Of a stretch of DNA of 64,000 bases, positions 40,401 to 48,656 are shown one piece after another (within the stretch, counting starts at the first letter, position 1; the number at the start of each line of letters is the position of its first letter). The position numbers and the translations under genes were made by a program. This stretch comes from Pseudomonas helmanticensis (lineage in GTDB: Bacteria > Pseudomonadota > Gammaproteobacteria > Pseudomonadales > Pseudomonadaceae), in assembly GCF_900182985.1 (NCBI RefSeq), contig NZ_FXUY01000002.1, positions 855,001 through 919,000 of the forward strand. Direction: 5' to 3'. Below the pieces are notes generated by a model. It worked only from the letters and a program-made list of their open reading frames with translations, was not told the DNA's origin and made no database searches.

Positions 40401-40910
40401 ATGTCTGAGCCACTTTTACCAACTCGGTTTACCCGCAACAAAACACACCTGCATGCCCTTCTGGTGGAGAACCAGGCGTGGTTCTGCGTCCATGAACTGG
40501 GCCGGTTGATGGGTAAACATCTTGATGAGCGCCAGCTACGCAAACTCGATGCTGATCAGCGTCAGTTGATGTGCGTGGAGCTTTTCGGCGAAACGGAAGA
40601 ACAGTGGATGGTGAGTGAATCCGGCGTGTACGCCTTGCTGATCTATCACTACTGTCCTGAGTACCGACAGCTTCGTGAGTGGGTGACGCTTCAGGTTGTG
40701 CCAACGCTGCGTGATGCTCGACCGTCGCAATCTGTCGAGCGTCCGACGTTGAGTGTTTTGAGTTGGCCGCAGATGTCGCTGAGTACGTTGCACTGGCAGG
40801 ATGAGCCGTGGATTCGGTTGCGAGATATGCCCTGTTTGTTAGCGAATGATCCGTTTAATCGACAGGAATCCTGGTGGCGTAAGGCTTCGCGATTGTTGCG
40901 CGGTTGCTGA
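40401..40910 (+). CDS. Bro-N domain phage antirepressor-like protein
   Basis: The 169-residue protein has a Bro-N fold in its first 110 residues: NQAWFCVHELGRLMGKHLDERQL, EQWMVSESGVYALLIYHYCPEYRQLREWV. These domains occur in phage antirepressors and baculovirus Bro proteins. The C-terminal part is short and unusual, with a second small region (WIRLRDMPCLLANDP), and lacks a typical KilA-C domain. A clear CCGGAGG site precedes the ATG. No other phage genes surround it, so it is a lone remnant or a domesticated regulator. LexA-box and C4-like sequences upstream suggest SOS control. Confidence 0.85.
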   Translation: MSEPLLPTRFTRNKTHLHALLVENQAWFCVHELGRLMGKHLDERQLRKLDADQRQLMCVELFGETEEQWMVSESGVYALLIYHYCPEYRQLREWVTLQVVPTLRDARPSQSVERPTLSVLSWPQMSLSTLHWQDEPWIRLRDMPCLLANDPFNRQESWWRKASRLLRGC

Positions 40911-41185
40911 TGGTTTCAAGATCCGCTGCTTAGGTTTCAAGCAGCGGATTTTTTGCGGTTCAAAATGCTTGGGGCTGCTCCGCAGCCCAGCGGGAGCAAG
41001 CTCCCTCGCCACAGGGTGATGTTTGGCCTGCGATTGTCGGTGTGAGGATTGAAATTTGGTTGGTGCCGATAATCGCCAGCAGGCTGGCTCCTACAGGTTT
41101 TGCATCATCCTGTAAACAATCAGTGCAACCTGCCCCGCCTCCCGCTATTAATACCCCTCCCCCACTCAAGGACTTGAGCCTCACC

Positions 41186-42175
41186 ATGAAATTCGATCTC
41201 GCCTACTGCCTCAGCCTCGACGACAAGTTGTCGATCTATGATGTTCGCGATCTCAATTTCGATGAGACGGTGGCGTTTGACTCGGCGAAGGAACACTTCC
41301 AGTGCCCCAACGATGCCTGTCGTTCGGCGTTCGAGGCGTCAAACGAACTGGGGACGTTCAACGCCAAGAACGTGAATTACGTGCGCACGCCCCACTTCAA
41401 GAATCTGCCCACTACGCAGCATGTGGCGGGTTGTCCGTATGTGAGTTTGAAGGCTTCAGCGTCTGGCGTTGAGACGGCAGATGGCGAGGTGGATGACGGT
41501 CGCGAGGAACACTTCCCTTCAGAGTTGCTACTGACCCGGCGTGAATATGTGCGCAAGCCTGTCGCGCCAGCGGGGGCGGCGGATGTGTTGCGGGATGATC
41601 CGGTGCGGGTGGTGGCGGACGGTGGTAAAGAGTCGGCGGGTCGTGAATCGGCGCCGGACAAGACCAGTGTGTTTGCGCATCCGGTGGAGTGTTTTGTTTC
41701 GAACTTCGCGGACAAGGAGTTGCTCAAGCGCATGCCGTTCAAGGTCGGCGAGCATTCGGCGCCGTACAGTTCGTTCTTCAAGAAGATCGAGTATCTGACG
41801 GACAACAATGGGCTGATTTACTGGGGGCGGATCAAGAAGATCGAGGACTTCCACAGCGGCGCCAGTTTTCGTATCGATTTCGAGGACAAGGTCTGGTTCA
41901 AGAAGCCCGAAGACAGTAAGAAAAAGCCGTACCCGGTCAGCGTTTATCTGAACAAGAAGCTGATCGACAACTACCGCAAGCGCAAGGCGTTTCTGGAGGA
42001 GATCAAGCACGCGGCGGATAGCGACAAGGCGTTGTTCTGTTTCTTCTATGGGGTGACGCCGGAGTTGAAGCAGGTGCCGGGCAAGAAGAACCCCGAAAAG
42101 CCTTTCGAGGTCTTCAATGCCAATATCGAGAACCTGGATCACTTCATTATTCGTGAAGCGCCGGGGCTGGAGTGA
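41186..42175 (+). CDS. Hypothetical protein with zinc-ribbon-like N-terminus
   Basis: The 329-residue protein has an N-terminal segment with CPNDAC (about residue 39), a following HFKN, and H.AGCPY (about residue 80). This spacing resembles the zinc ribbon and H-x-GC motif of CoiA-like nucleases, but I see no matching nuclease core. The middle is acidic and probably disordered. The C-terminal part (about residues 180-320) is charged, with an aromatic FYGVTPELKQ region. The start at 41186 is chosen over a longer frame that runs through a REP fragment. Function unknown. Confidence 0.65.
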   Translation: MKFDLAYCLSLDDKLSIYDVRDLNFDETVAFDSAKEHFQCPNDACRSAFEASNELGTFNAKNVNYVRTPHFKNLPTTQHVAGCPYVSLKASASGVETADGEVDDGREEHFPSELLLTRREYVRKPVAPAGAADVLRDDPVRVVADGGKESAGRESAPDKTSVFAHPVECFVSNFADKELLKRMPFKVGEHSAPYSSFFKKIEYLTDNNGLIYWGRIKKIEDFHSGASFRIDFEDKVWFKKPEDSKKKPYPVSVYLNKKLIDNYRKRKAFLEEIKHAADSDKALFCFFYGVTPELKQVPGKKNPEKPFEVFNANIENLDHFIIREAPGLE

Positions 42176-42178
42176 CGG

Positions 42179-43369
42179 TTAGCTTTGGGGCAGTTGCAGG
42201 TTGACGGCGCCGGGGTGTTGTTTGATGACGGAGTACGGCAGGATCGACCAGTCGGGGCTATCGCAGGAGCGTTGCACGCGAGCGAAGTAGGCGCCGAGGT
42301 ACAAGCCCTTCTCGGTAAAGTACCAAGGTGAAGTGCCCCAAATGCTCTCATCCTGGAAGTTGCAGTCGTCATCTCCCGTCGGTTTCTTCATTTCTGTGGG
42401 GTACAGGGCGGTGAATTGCTTGATCACCCAAGGTACGAACTCTTTGCTTTCATACTGATAACGCGCGTCACTTTCGGCCTTGCTCAGCGGTTTGTCGCCC
42501 TGGCTATCGCGCTCGGCATGTAGCAGCGGTTTGCCTTCTCCGACCCACAGCACATCTTCGAGTGACAATGGGTGACCGGTTTTTACATCAATGTTGAGGG
42601 GTGAATCGCCGAAGTCGGGATGCGCGCCGCCGCAGTAATAGCTGGTCGATATGTTCAAGCTGACCACGGCTGGCGAGATCATTTTCGGTTCTGCCTGTTG
42701 CATGAACTCCACGTTCTCCCCGCCCTGTAACTGGCAGCTGTGGTAACTGATGACTTCATTCCAGAGGCGCCCGAGCAACTGCTGGTTAACCCGTTGCTGA
42801 TCATCTTTCGACAATCCGGACTCCACGCTGAACAGCGAAATCTTTGTCTCAGGCTCCGTCCACCACTGCAGGTCGTAGCCCATGAAGTTTTCTTTCTTCG
42901 CCGGTTTGAGCTTGAGTCCCTGCAGGCGCAAATACTCGTAAGGCTCGCCGTATTGCAGTGCGGCAATGAACGGCAAAGTTGCTGAGGTGGGCGCGAGAAG
43001 TCTGGCCTCGGTGAGTTTCACCGGCAGCTTTTTGCCCTGCGGACTTTGCCATTCGCCCTGCCAGCCGCTGCCGGTTTCTTCCAGCTTCAAGGTCGGCAGC
43101 GGCTTGTCGTCACCGTAGCGGTTATTGCCTTCGACGAGGCTCAGCGTGCTGTCCTGCAGCGAACCGCTGAGTGCCAGGTCGCGGTGATATTTCTCGTAGA
43201 AATAGCGTCCGGTGACTTCGTCCTGCTGTGTGGTGTTGAGTTCAACAACAATCGCCGTCTTGCCCAATGTGCCGGTAAACACGCGCCGGCCATCTTCGGC
43301 ATGGGCAGTGGAAATCAGTGTGAACAGCGGTGCGGCATATGGTGCCAGGCGCATCAGTCCCTTGAGCAT
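42179..43369 (-). CDS. Secreted DUF3298-like protein
   Basis: The 396-residue protein has a signal peptide (residues 1-24, cleavage after AHA). The C-terminal part has the DUF3298/RsiV-like pattern: VVSLNISTSYYCGGAHPDFGDSPLNIDVKTGHPLSLEDVL at about residues 236-275, then a helical stretch and YFTEKGLYLG near the end. This fold is found in periplasmic lysozyme-binding and deacetylase-associated proteins. It is convergent with the preceding gene and stands alone. Exact role unknown. Confidence 0.7.
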   Translation of the reverse strand: MLKGLMRLAPYAAPLFTLISTAHAEDGRRVFTGTLGKTAIVVELNTTQQDEVTGRYFYEKYHRDLALSGSLQDSTLSLVEGNNRYGDDKPLPTLKLEETGSGWQGEWQSPQGKKLPVKLTEARLLAPTSATLPFIAALQYGEPYEYLRLQGLKLKPAKKENFMGYDLQWWTEPETKISLFSVESGLSKDDQQRVNQQLLGRLWNEVISYHSCQLQGGENVEFMQQAEPKMISPAVVSLNISTSYYCGGAHPDFGDSPLNIDVKTGHPLSLEDVLWVGEGKPLLHAERDSQGDKPLSKAESDARYQYESKEFVPWVIKQFTALYPTEMKKPTGDDDCNFQDESIWGTSPWYFTEKGLYLGAYFARVQRSCDSPDWSILPYSVIKQHPGAVNLQLPQS

Positions 43370-43455
43370 GAATCAATCCTTGAAGGAGTCGGAGGTCGCG
43401 TCGGCACACAGGCGCCGGCGCTGAAAAATACGCTGCGGATTATGGCGGGGGCGGC

Positions 43456-44175
43456 TTAACTATTCGAGTTTTCTTGCTCGTACTTTTCAAGCCAGGCTTC
43501 GCGCTCGAGGGCAGCAATTTCTCGAACCATTTGTTGCCGACGCTCCTTGGCAGCATGAAGCTGGACGTCATCAAGAAAGCAGTAATGACGCAGCCAGTGA
43601 AGCGCCATTTCCTCATTCGGAAAGTAGTAAGACTTGGCGCCCTTGCTGTTCCTCGGCGTGTCATTCATTTGCTCGTCAAATACCATCGCTGTGATTTCAT
43701 CCGGCGGCAAAGACGCCGTATGGGCGACCTTGTCCTGGAAAATCCATGCAATCTCATCAATGTGTTTTTGCGCGCTGCGATGGCTACGTCGATAGAACCG
43801 TTGATGCTCACAAGTCTGTTTCAGCCGCGCCAACATCAACTCAGGGTTAAGGCACTGCCCGAGGTCATGATGATGTGCGTTGATCACTATCCCCTTGACC
43901 CAACGATCCACAAATCGATCAACAAAGTCTTCTGTGTCAGCCTTTTTCGCATCAGCGAAAATCAGGCAATAGCGGGTCTGGACGTGAATGACCAACAAAA
44001 CATGCTTGCGTTGTACCGTTATCGCGTGCACCAGCCACTGCTCGTCAGCGCCATTCGACTCATCATCTTCAATGATGGAGGACGGCGGATTAGTGTCCAC
44101 CGGCGTGATCTTTTTGCCCTTGTGGACACGACTGAAAAACTTGCTGGCGGCTTCGGTGCAATTGAAGATCAACAT
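43456..44175 (-). CDS. Hypothetical protein (DUF6933-like)
   Basis: The 239-residue protein begins MLIFNCTEAASKFFSRVHKG, a start I associate with the DUF6933 family. It has no signal peptide or transmembrane segment. The N-terminal half is an alpha/beta region with LLVIHVQTRYCLIFADAKKA; the C-terminal half is helical and charged. It lies 32 bases after another hypothetical gene on the same strand, so the two are probably co-transcribed. Function unknown. Confidence 0.65.
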   Translation of the reverse strand: MLIFNCTEAASKFFSRVHKGKKITPVDTNPPSSIIEDDESNGADEQWLVHAITVQRKHVLLVIHVQTRYCLIFADAKKADTEDFVDRFVDRWVKGIVINAHHHDLGQCLNPELMLARLKQTCEHQRFYRRSHRSAQKHIDEIAWIFQDKVAHTASLPPDEITAMVFDEQMNDTPRNSKGAKSYYFPNEEMALHWLRHYCFLDDVQLHAAKERRQQMVREIAALEREAWLEKYEQENSNS

Positions 44176-44207
44176 TCTGATTCTCTGGAAAGTGCTGGGG
44201 AGAATGG

Positions 44208-44570
44208 TCAGTCATCATGAGCAATTTCATCGACCCACTCAATTTCATAATGCCGACGCTCAATATCAGAAAGTAACTTGCGCGCATCATCGCTCAAGAT
44301 TGATAACTCCGCGTCAGTCAAAAGGTCATGCGAGACCATCAAGGTCAACTTCCATAGTGCGGAGGATCGAGCGAGGTCATCGAACATGCGGGCCATGTCG
44401 TGGTTCCGATCATTGATCAGTCCGTAGATCATGCCGTAGCGCGCATGCGCCGAAAGGGCTCCGTGCTGAGTGATGGTTCTGGTGTCGGTGATAACGCCTT
44501 GGCAAAACCGGTCGAGTGCGATTTTGCGCAGTTCCTTGAACTTCTTCCAGTCACTTTCAATGATCGACAT
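44208..44570 (-). CDS. Small helical hypothetical protein
   Basis: The 120-residue protein is predicted to be mostly alpha-helical and contains no motif I recognise. It has an acidic C-terminus (HYEIEWVDEIAHDD). A GGAGAGAAACC sequence precedes the ATG. It is the first gene of a two-gene unit with the DUF6933-like protein. Such paired small genes can be defence or toxin-antitoxin units, but nothing specific supports that here. Confidence 0.6.
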   Translation of the reverse strand: MSIIESDWKKFKELRKIALDRFCQGVITDTRTITQHGALSAHARYGMIYGLINDRNHDMARMFDDLARSSALWKLTLMVSHDLLTDAELSILSDDARKLLSDIERRHYEIEWVDEIAHDD

Positions 44571-44643
44571 GGTTTCTCTCCGCGTTTTTTTCTTGAGGCG
44601 TTCGAATTTTTCGTCTGGACTTCCAAAGATACAAAGCAGCAGT

Positions 44644-45459
44644 TCATTTCGTCCACATACTCAGCATCACCAAGACCAGCAAACCAATATAGACCCAGGC
44701 ATGCACCCGATCCGGGATCCGCCCAATCCATGGCGCGGCCAATCGAAGCCCGATGAGCGAGCCAACCGTCAGCACCGCAAACGCGAGCAGATCCACATAC
44801 CCGACAAACCAGGCGCCCAACTCAGCCTGACTGAACCCGGCCAACGCCATGTACGTCAGCGTCCCAGCCACTGCCACCGGAACGCTCAGCGGATTGGCCA
44901 TGGACGTCGCTTGCGACATGCTCAGGCCGCAACGGCGCAACAGCGGCACGGTCATGACGCTGCCTCCTACACCGAGAAACGTCGCGATGGCGCCGATGCC
45001 TACACCGCCTGCGGAAGTTTCCGTGCTGCCAAGTCGGCGTGGGATGACGTTTGCGTTCTGAGTGAGAAATCCGCGTCTGAGCAGGCAGTCGACAATGGTC
45101 ACGCCGAGGTAGGCGATGAACGCGTAGCGAATCACCTCGCCACTGACCCACACCGCCGCTATCGCGCCGACCACTGAGCCCACGGCAACAAACCCACCCA
45201 ATGGCCACAGGTAATGGCGGATGAGGTTGCCGGCGCGGCGATGTTTGTCGGTGGCGATCAGGGCGTTGACGATCATCACGCAGGTCGAGGTGGCGACGGC
45301 GATGTGCATTGCCGATTGGCCGATCGGGTCGTCGGCGCCGTGGCTGGCGGTGAGCAGGCGATACAGCAGCGGCACAACGACGAAGCCGCCGCCGAAGCCG
45401 AACAGTACGGCGGTGATGCCGGTCAGGCAGCCGAAGAGCGTGAGCAAGAGGTAGAACAT
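44644..45459 (-). CDS. TauE/SafE family sulfite/organosulfonate exporter-like permease
   Basis: The 271-residue membrane protein has about eight transmembrane helices in two repeats, each beginning with a glycine-rich segment (FGFGGGFVVVPLL near residue 20; FLGVGGSVMTVPLL near residue 165). This is the TauE/SafE/YfcA pattern. Substrates in the family include sulfite, sulfoacetate and organic acids. A divergent AraC regulator starts about 110 bases away and probably controls it. Confidence 0.85.
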   Translation of the reverse strand: MFYLLLTLFGCLTGITAVLFGFGGGFVVVPLLYRLLTASHGADDPIGQSAMHIAVATSTCVMIVNALIATDKHRRAGNLIRHYLWPLGGFVAVGSVVGAIAAVWVSGEVIRYAFIAYLGVTIVDCLLRRGFLTQNANVIPRRLGSTETSAGGVGIGAIATFLGVGGSVMTVPLLRRCGLSMSQATSMANPLSVPVAVAGTLTYMALAGFSQAELGAWFVGYVDLLAFAVLTVGSLIGLRLAAPWIGRIPDRVHAWVYIGLLVLVMLSMWTK

Positions 45460-45571
45460 TTCGCGGCGTCCTTTTAGGGAAAGCTCACGAAGATAGAGCG
45501 GGACGACTTGGCCTGCTTCAGCAACTCAGCCAATAATGTTTGCGTTTACGCCAACCCTTGAGAATCGCTCG

Positions 45572-46339
45572 ATGCGCAATGTTTCGATCAATCTGCTGGA
45601 TGACACGCCGCGCGCGGTGGTGGCAATCGGTACGGATTATTCCTACGGTCATCTGTTACCGCGTCATACGCACCGACGGGCGCAATTGCTCTACGGCGCG
45701 ACCGGGGTGATGCAGGTCAGCACCCATGACGGCAACTGGGTGGTGCCGCCGCAGCGGGCGGTGTGGATTCCGCCGGGGGTGGCGCATGAGGTGTTGATGC
45801 TCGGGGTCAGCACTCGCAGTGTGTACATCGAACCGGAAGCGGTGGATCTGGGTGAGCGTTGCCAGGTAATCAGTGTGTCGCCACTGCTACGGCATTTGCT
45901 GATGGAGGCGGTGGAGTTGCCGTTGGAATACGACGAGGCGGGCCGCGATGGTGTGTTGATCGATTTGCTCCTGCATGAACTGGCGCGCAGTGCGCCGCTG
46001 CCCTTGCACATTCCGCTGCCGGCTGACGGAAAGCTGCTCGCGCTGTGTCAGAGTTTTCTGCATCAACCCAATGCGCATCAAACACCGCAACAGTGGGCGG
46101 AGCAGTTGCACGTAAGCTTGCGCACCTTCAATCGACTCTTTCGCCAACAGACCGGGCTGAGTTTCAGCCAGTGGCGTCAGCGTGCCTGCGTGGTGCTCGC
46201 GCTGGCCAGGCTGGCGGCGGGCGAAGCGGTAACGCGGATTGCATTGGACTTCGGTTATGAAAGCCCGGCGGCGTTCTCGACGATGTTCCGGCGGATCCTA
46301 GGTCAGGCACCGTCCGTCTGGTTGCAGGCGGCGAACTAG
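45572..46339 (+). CDS. AraC-family transcriptional regulator with cupin domain
   Basis: The 255-residue protein has an N-terminal cupin (HTHRRAQLLYGATGVMQV, then PPQRAVWIPPGVAHEV) and a C-terminal AraC helix-turn-helix pair (WAEQLHVSLRTFNRLFRQQTG and RIALDFGYESPAAFSTMFRRILG). The layout is like NimR/YdeO-type small-molecule regulators. The ATG at 45572 follows TTGAGAA; an ATG at 45536 has no ribosome-binding site. It is divergent from the TauE-like permease, its likely target. Confidence 0.82.
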   Translation: MRNVSINLLDDTPRAVVAIGTDYSYGHLLPRHTHRRAQLLYGATGVMQVSTHDGNWVVPPQRAVWIPPGVAHEVLMLGVSTRSVYIEPEAVDLGERCQVISVSPLLRHLLMEAVELPLEYDEAGRDGVLIDLLLHELARSAPLPLHIPLPADGKLLALCQSFLHQPNAHQTPQQWAEQLHVSLRTFNRLFRQQTGLSFSQWRQRACVVLALARLAAGEAVTRIALDFGYESPAAFSTMFRRILGQAPSVWLQAAN

Positions 46340-46378
46340 GGCAAATCAAAAAATGCGTTTGATCCCGGCCGAAAACAA

Positions 46379-46394
46379 CTGTACAAAAACACAG
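46379..46394 (+). promoter_or_regulatory. LexA (SOS) box-like sequence
   Basis: CTGT-N8-ACAG is a perfect match to the LexA core (CTGTACAAAAACACAG), 38 bases before the start codon of the small helix-turn-helix gene. The flanks (AA and TA) are also in keeping with LexA sites. Confidence 0.6.
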
Positions 46395-46432
46395 TACATT
46401 TTCAATCAGCACTCTTGAGCCCGGAGCACACC

Positions 46433-46750
46433 ATGGCCTCTCTTGCGATGAACCACATCCTCGAACGCATTGCCCTTTTCCAGTTCACCCCGACGCATTG
46501 CGTCCAGGCCCGAGCGATGCTGGGCTGGAGCGCGGAGCAACTGTCGCGCGAGGCTGAGGTTGCGGTGGAAGACATTCAACGGTTCGAGGCGCAGCAGGAG
46601 GTCGCGGATGCGGCACGGCTGGCGTTGGCTTACCGGTTTGAGGCGCAGGGGTTGGTGTTCTTTCCGGGATTTGCACCGGGGCGTAGTGCGAGTGGTCAGT
46701 GCGCTTCATCGGAATCGGTGGGGCGTGGGGATTATGCGATGGCTGATTGA
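46433..46750 (+). CDS. Small XRE-like helix-turn-helix protein
   Basis: The 105-residue protein has a helix-turn-helix like those of XRE/Cro regulators at about residues 20-65 (ARAMLGWSAEQLSREAEVAVEDIQRFE). The C-terminal 35 residues look disordered. GGAG precedes the ATG by six bases. A LexA-like box lies just upstream, suggesting SOS induction. It could regulate itself or the following toxin-antitoxin genes, which begin about 40 bases downstream. Confidence 0.72.
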   Translation: MASLAMNHILERIALFQFTPTHCVQARAMLGWSAEQLSREAEVAVEDIQRFEAQQEVADAARLALAYRFEAQGLVFFPGFAPGRSASGQCASSESVGRGDYAMAD

Positions 46751-46792
46751 GAGAACGAGTTGATCTTTATTCCGAAATAGGTATATTTCCGC

Positions 46793-47161
46793 ATGAGTGC
46801 AAGGAAGCCGCTCTTGTGGATCTGCAGTAGCAAGAAAGATCTCAAGCAGATGCCCAAAGACGTACAGGATGTTTTTGGTTATGCACTGGATTTGGCCCAG
46901 AGTGGTTTGAAGCATCCAGATGCAAAACCCCTGAAAGGGTTTGGAGGCTCAGGTGTACTGGAGCTGATCGAAGACTTCGATACCAACACCTACCGCGCCA
47001 TTTACACGGTTCGTTTCGGCAGTGCCATTTATGTGTTGCACTGTTTTCAGAAGAAGTCGAAGAGTGGGATTAAGACTGCTCAGGCTGACGTCGATCTAAT
47101 CCGAAGCAGACTTAGAGCCGCTCAGGACCATGCGAAAGGATCAGAAAATGATAGAAATTGA
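46793..47161 (+). CDS. RelE/HigB-like toxin of a type II toxin-antitoxin pair
   Basis: The 122-residue protein matches the Gp49/HigB-like group: DLKQMPKDVQDVFGYAL, KPLKGFGGSGVLELIEDFDTNTYRAIYTVRFGSAIYVLHCFQKKSKSG, and a C-terminal helix. The basic and aromatic residues in YRAIYTVRF and HCFQKKSK are those expected of ribosome-dependent mRNA interferases. The toxin gene comes first and overlaps the antitoxin start by 14 bases, the usual HigBA order. Confidence 0.87.
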   Translation: MSARKPLLWICSSKKDLKQMPKDVQDVFGYALDLAQSGLKHPDAKPLKGFGGSGVLELIEDFDTNTYRAIYTVRFGSAIYVLHCFQKKSKSGIKTAQADVDLIRSRLRAAQDHAKGSENDRN

Positions 47162-47468
47162 AGAAGGTAGCGGGAACGTCTACCAGGATCTCGGCTTGCC
47201 TGATTGCAGCGAAATGCAGGTCAAAGCCCAGTTGGCGGCAAAGATCGGCGAGATCATCAAGGCACGCCATCTCACTCAAATTCAGGCCTCGGAGATTTTG
47301 GGACTTTCACAACCCAAACTATCCGAAATGCTGCGCGGGAAATTTCGCGGTATCAGCGAGGCCAAAATGATGGAGTGCCTTTCTCATCTCGGACGAGATG
47401 TGCAAATTGTCGTTAAGGCGGCTCCCCGTTCCCGAAAAGAGGGCCGAATTGAAGTGGTGTTTGCTTGA
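47148..47468 (+). CDS. HigA-like XRE-family antitoxin
   Basis: The 106-residue protein has an XRE helix-turn-helix (IIKARHLTQIQASEILGLSQ, KLSEMLRGKFRGIS) and a short C-terminal beta region, typical of antitoxins that pair with Gp49-like toxins. The start at 47148 follows AAAGGATC inside the toxin gene; an ATG at 47130 is possible but less well supported. It should neutralise the toxin and repress the operon. Confidence 0.87.
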   Translation: MIEIEEGSGNVYQDLGLPDCSEMQVKAQLAAKIGEIIKARHLTQIQASEILGLSQPKLSEMLRGKFRGISEAKMMECLSHLGRDVQIVVKAAPRSRKEGRIEVVFA

Positions 47469-47480
47469 CGCGAAAGGTCG

Positions 47481-48536
47481 TCAGGCGCTCTGTACCACCG
47501 CCTCGCTCTCCCCTTCAACCGCCAACCACCACGCCTCTCCACGTTGCGGCTGCGCCAGGTTAAACGCCTCACCCATCCGTGGTGTGGTAATGGAAACGCT
47601 ACGTTCCCAGGCCAGCGCCAGAATCCGGTCGAACGGTTCATGCCAGGCGTGCATCGCCAGATCGAACGTGCCGTTGTGGATCGGAAACAGCCAGCGCCCC
47701 TTGAGGTCGATGTGCGCTTGCAAGGTTTCTTCTGGCTGCATGTGCACGTGCGGCCATTCGACGTTGTAGGCGCCGGTTTCCATCAAGGTCAGGTCGAACG
47801 GGCCGTATTGTTCGCCGATGCGTTTGAAGCCGTCGAAGTAACCGCTGTCGCCGCTGAAGAAGATTCGGGTGTCGCCGTCGATCATCACCCACGACGCCCA
47901 CAACGTGCTGTTGCCGTCGAACAGACCGCGGCCGGAAAAGTGTTGTGATGGCGTGGCAACGAAGCGAATGCCGGCAATTTCGGTGCCCTGCCACCAGTCG
48001 TACTGGCGCACTTTGCTGGCGTCGATGCCCCATTTGATCAAGGTGTCGCCGACGCCCAGCGGGGTCAGGAAGTAATTGGTCTTGGCGGCAAGTTTGAGCA
48101 CCGCTTCGTAGTCGAGGTGGTCGTAGTGATTGTGCGAGAGGATCACCGCTTCGATCGGCGGCAACTGGTCAATGCTGATCGGAGGTTGATGGAAACGTTT
48201 CGGTCCGGCCCACTGCACCGGCGATGCGCGCTCGGCGAAGACCGGGTCGGTGATAAAGAATTTGTCGCGCAGCTTCAGCAGCAGGGTCGAATGACCGAGG
48301 CGAAAGACGCTGTGGTTGGGCGCCGCCAGCAGCTCTTCGCGGGTCAGTGGTTGTACTGGAATCGCTGCAGCCGGGCGGGTGTTGCGTGGCTTGTGGAAAA
48401 TCATCTTCCACATGATCCGCAGCATTTTGCGCAGGCCTTCACGCTGCACTGGCGCGTGGTTGCGGAACAGCCCTTGATCCTGGCGAGAGGCTTCAGGCGT
48501 GGATGTGTGATCCGGGAGAGAAACTGGATTGGCCAT
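47481..48536 (-). CDS. MBL-fold metallo-hydrolase (RomA/NAPE-PLD-like)
   Basis: The 351-residue protein has the metallo-beta-lactamase motif SHNHYDHLD (about residue 137), further metal ligands in PSQHFSGRG and GDSGYFDGF, and a C-terminal HNGTFDLAMHAW. This pattern belongs to the RomA/UlaG/NAPE-phospholipase-D-like group. The N-terminal 45 residues with basic and hydrophobic content may act as an anchor. A TetR regulator is encoded divergently, and palindromes lie between them, so expression is probably induced by a small ligand. Substrate unknown. Confidence 0.85.
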   Translation of the reverse strand: MANPVSLPDHTSTPEASRQDQGLFRNHAPVQREGLRKMLRIMWKMIFHKPRNTRPAAAIPVQPLTREELLAAPNHSVFRLGHSTLLLKLRDKFFITDPVFAERASPVQWAGPKRFHQPPISIDQLPPIEAVILSHNHYDHLDYEAVLKLAAKTNYFLTPLGVGDTLIKWGIDASKVRQYDWWQGTEIAGIRFVATPSQHFSGRGLFDGNSTLWASWVMIDGDTRIFFSGDSGYFDGFKRIGEQYGPFDLTLMETGAYNVEWPHVHMQPEETLQAHIDLKGRWLFPIHNGTFDLAMHAWHEPFDRILALAWERSVSITTPRMGEAFNLAQPQRGEAWWLAVEGESEAVVQSA

Positions 48537-48552
48537 GACTGAATGACTCCAG

Positions 48553-48577
48553 AAACACCGTGTAATTCACGGTGTTT
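48553..48577. promoter_or_regulatory. Perfect palindrome upstream of the MBL gene
   Basis: AAACACCGTG, five bases, CACGGTGTTT is a perfect inverted repeat, 17 bases before the MBL start codon. It could be a TetR operator or an mRNA hairpin that hides the ribosome-binding site. Confidence 0.5.
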
Positions 48578-48656
48578 CGCGGTGGGACGATAAATGGCCA
48601 AGGCTGCACGCACAGGCCGAACTTTCTGTTTTTTAGGTTGCGGGGATTAACGCAAC

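Noticed and set aside
40144..40509. A 121-codon open frame ahead of and overlapping the Bro-N gene
   Set aside because: It runs through the structured C4-like region and into the antirepressor in another frame, with no ribosome-binding site. The RNA structure explains the sequence better.
35447..40910. A complete prophage at the restriction island
   Set aside because: Only one phage-type regulator is present; no integrase, structural or lysis genes and no attachment-site repeats were seen.
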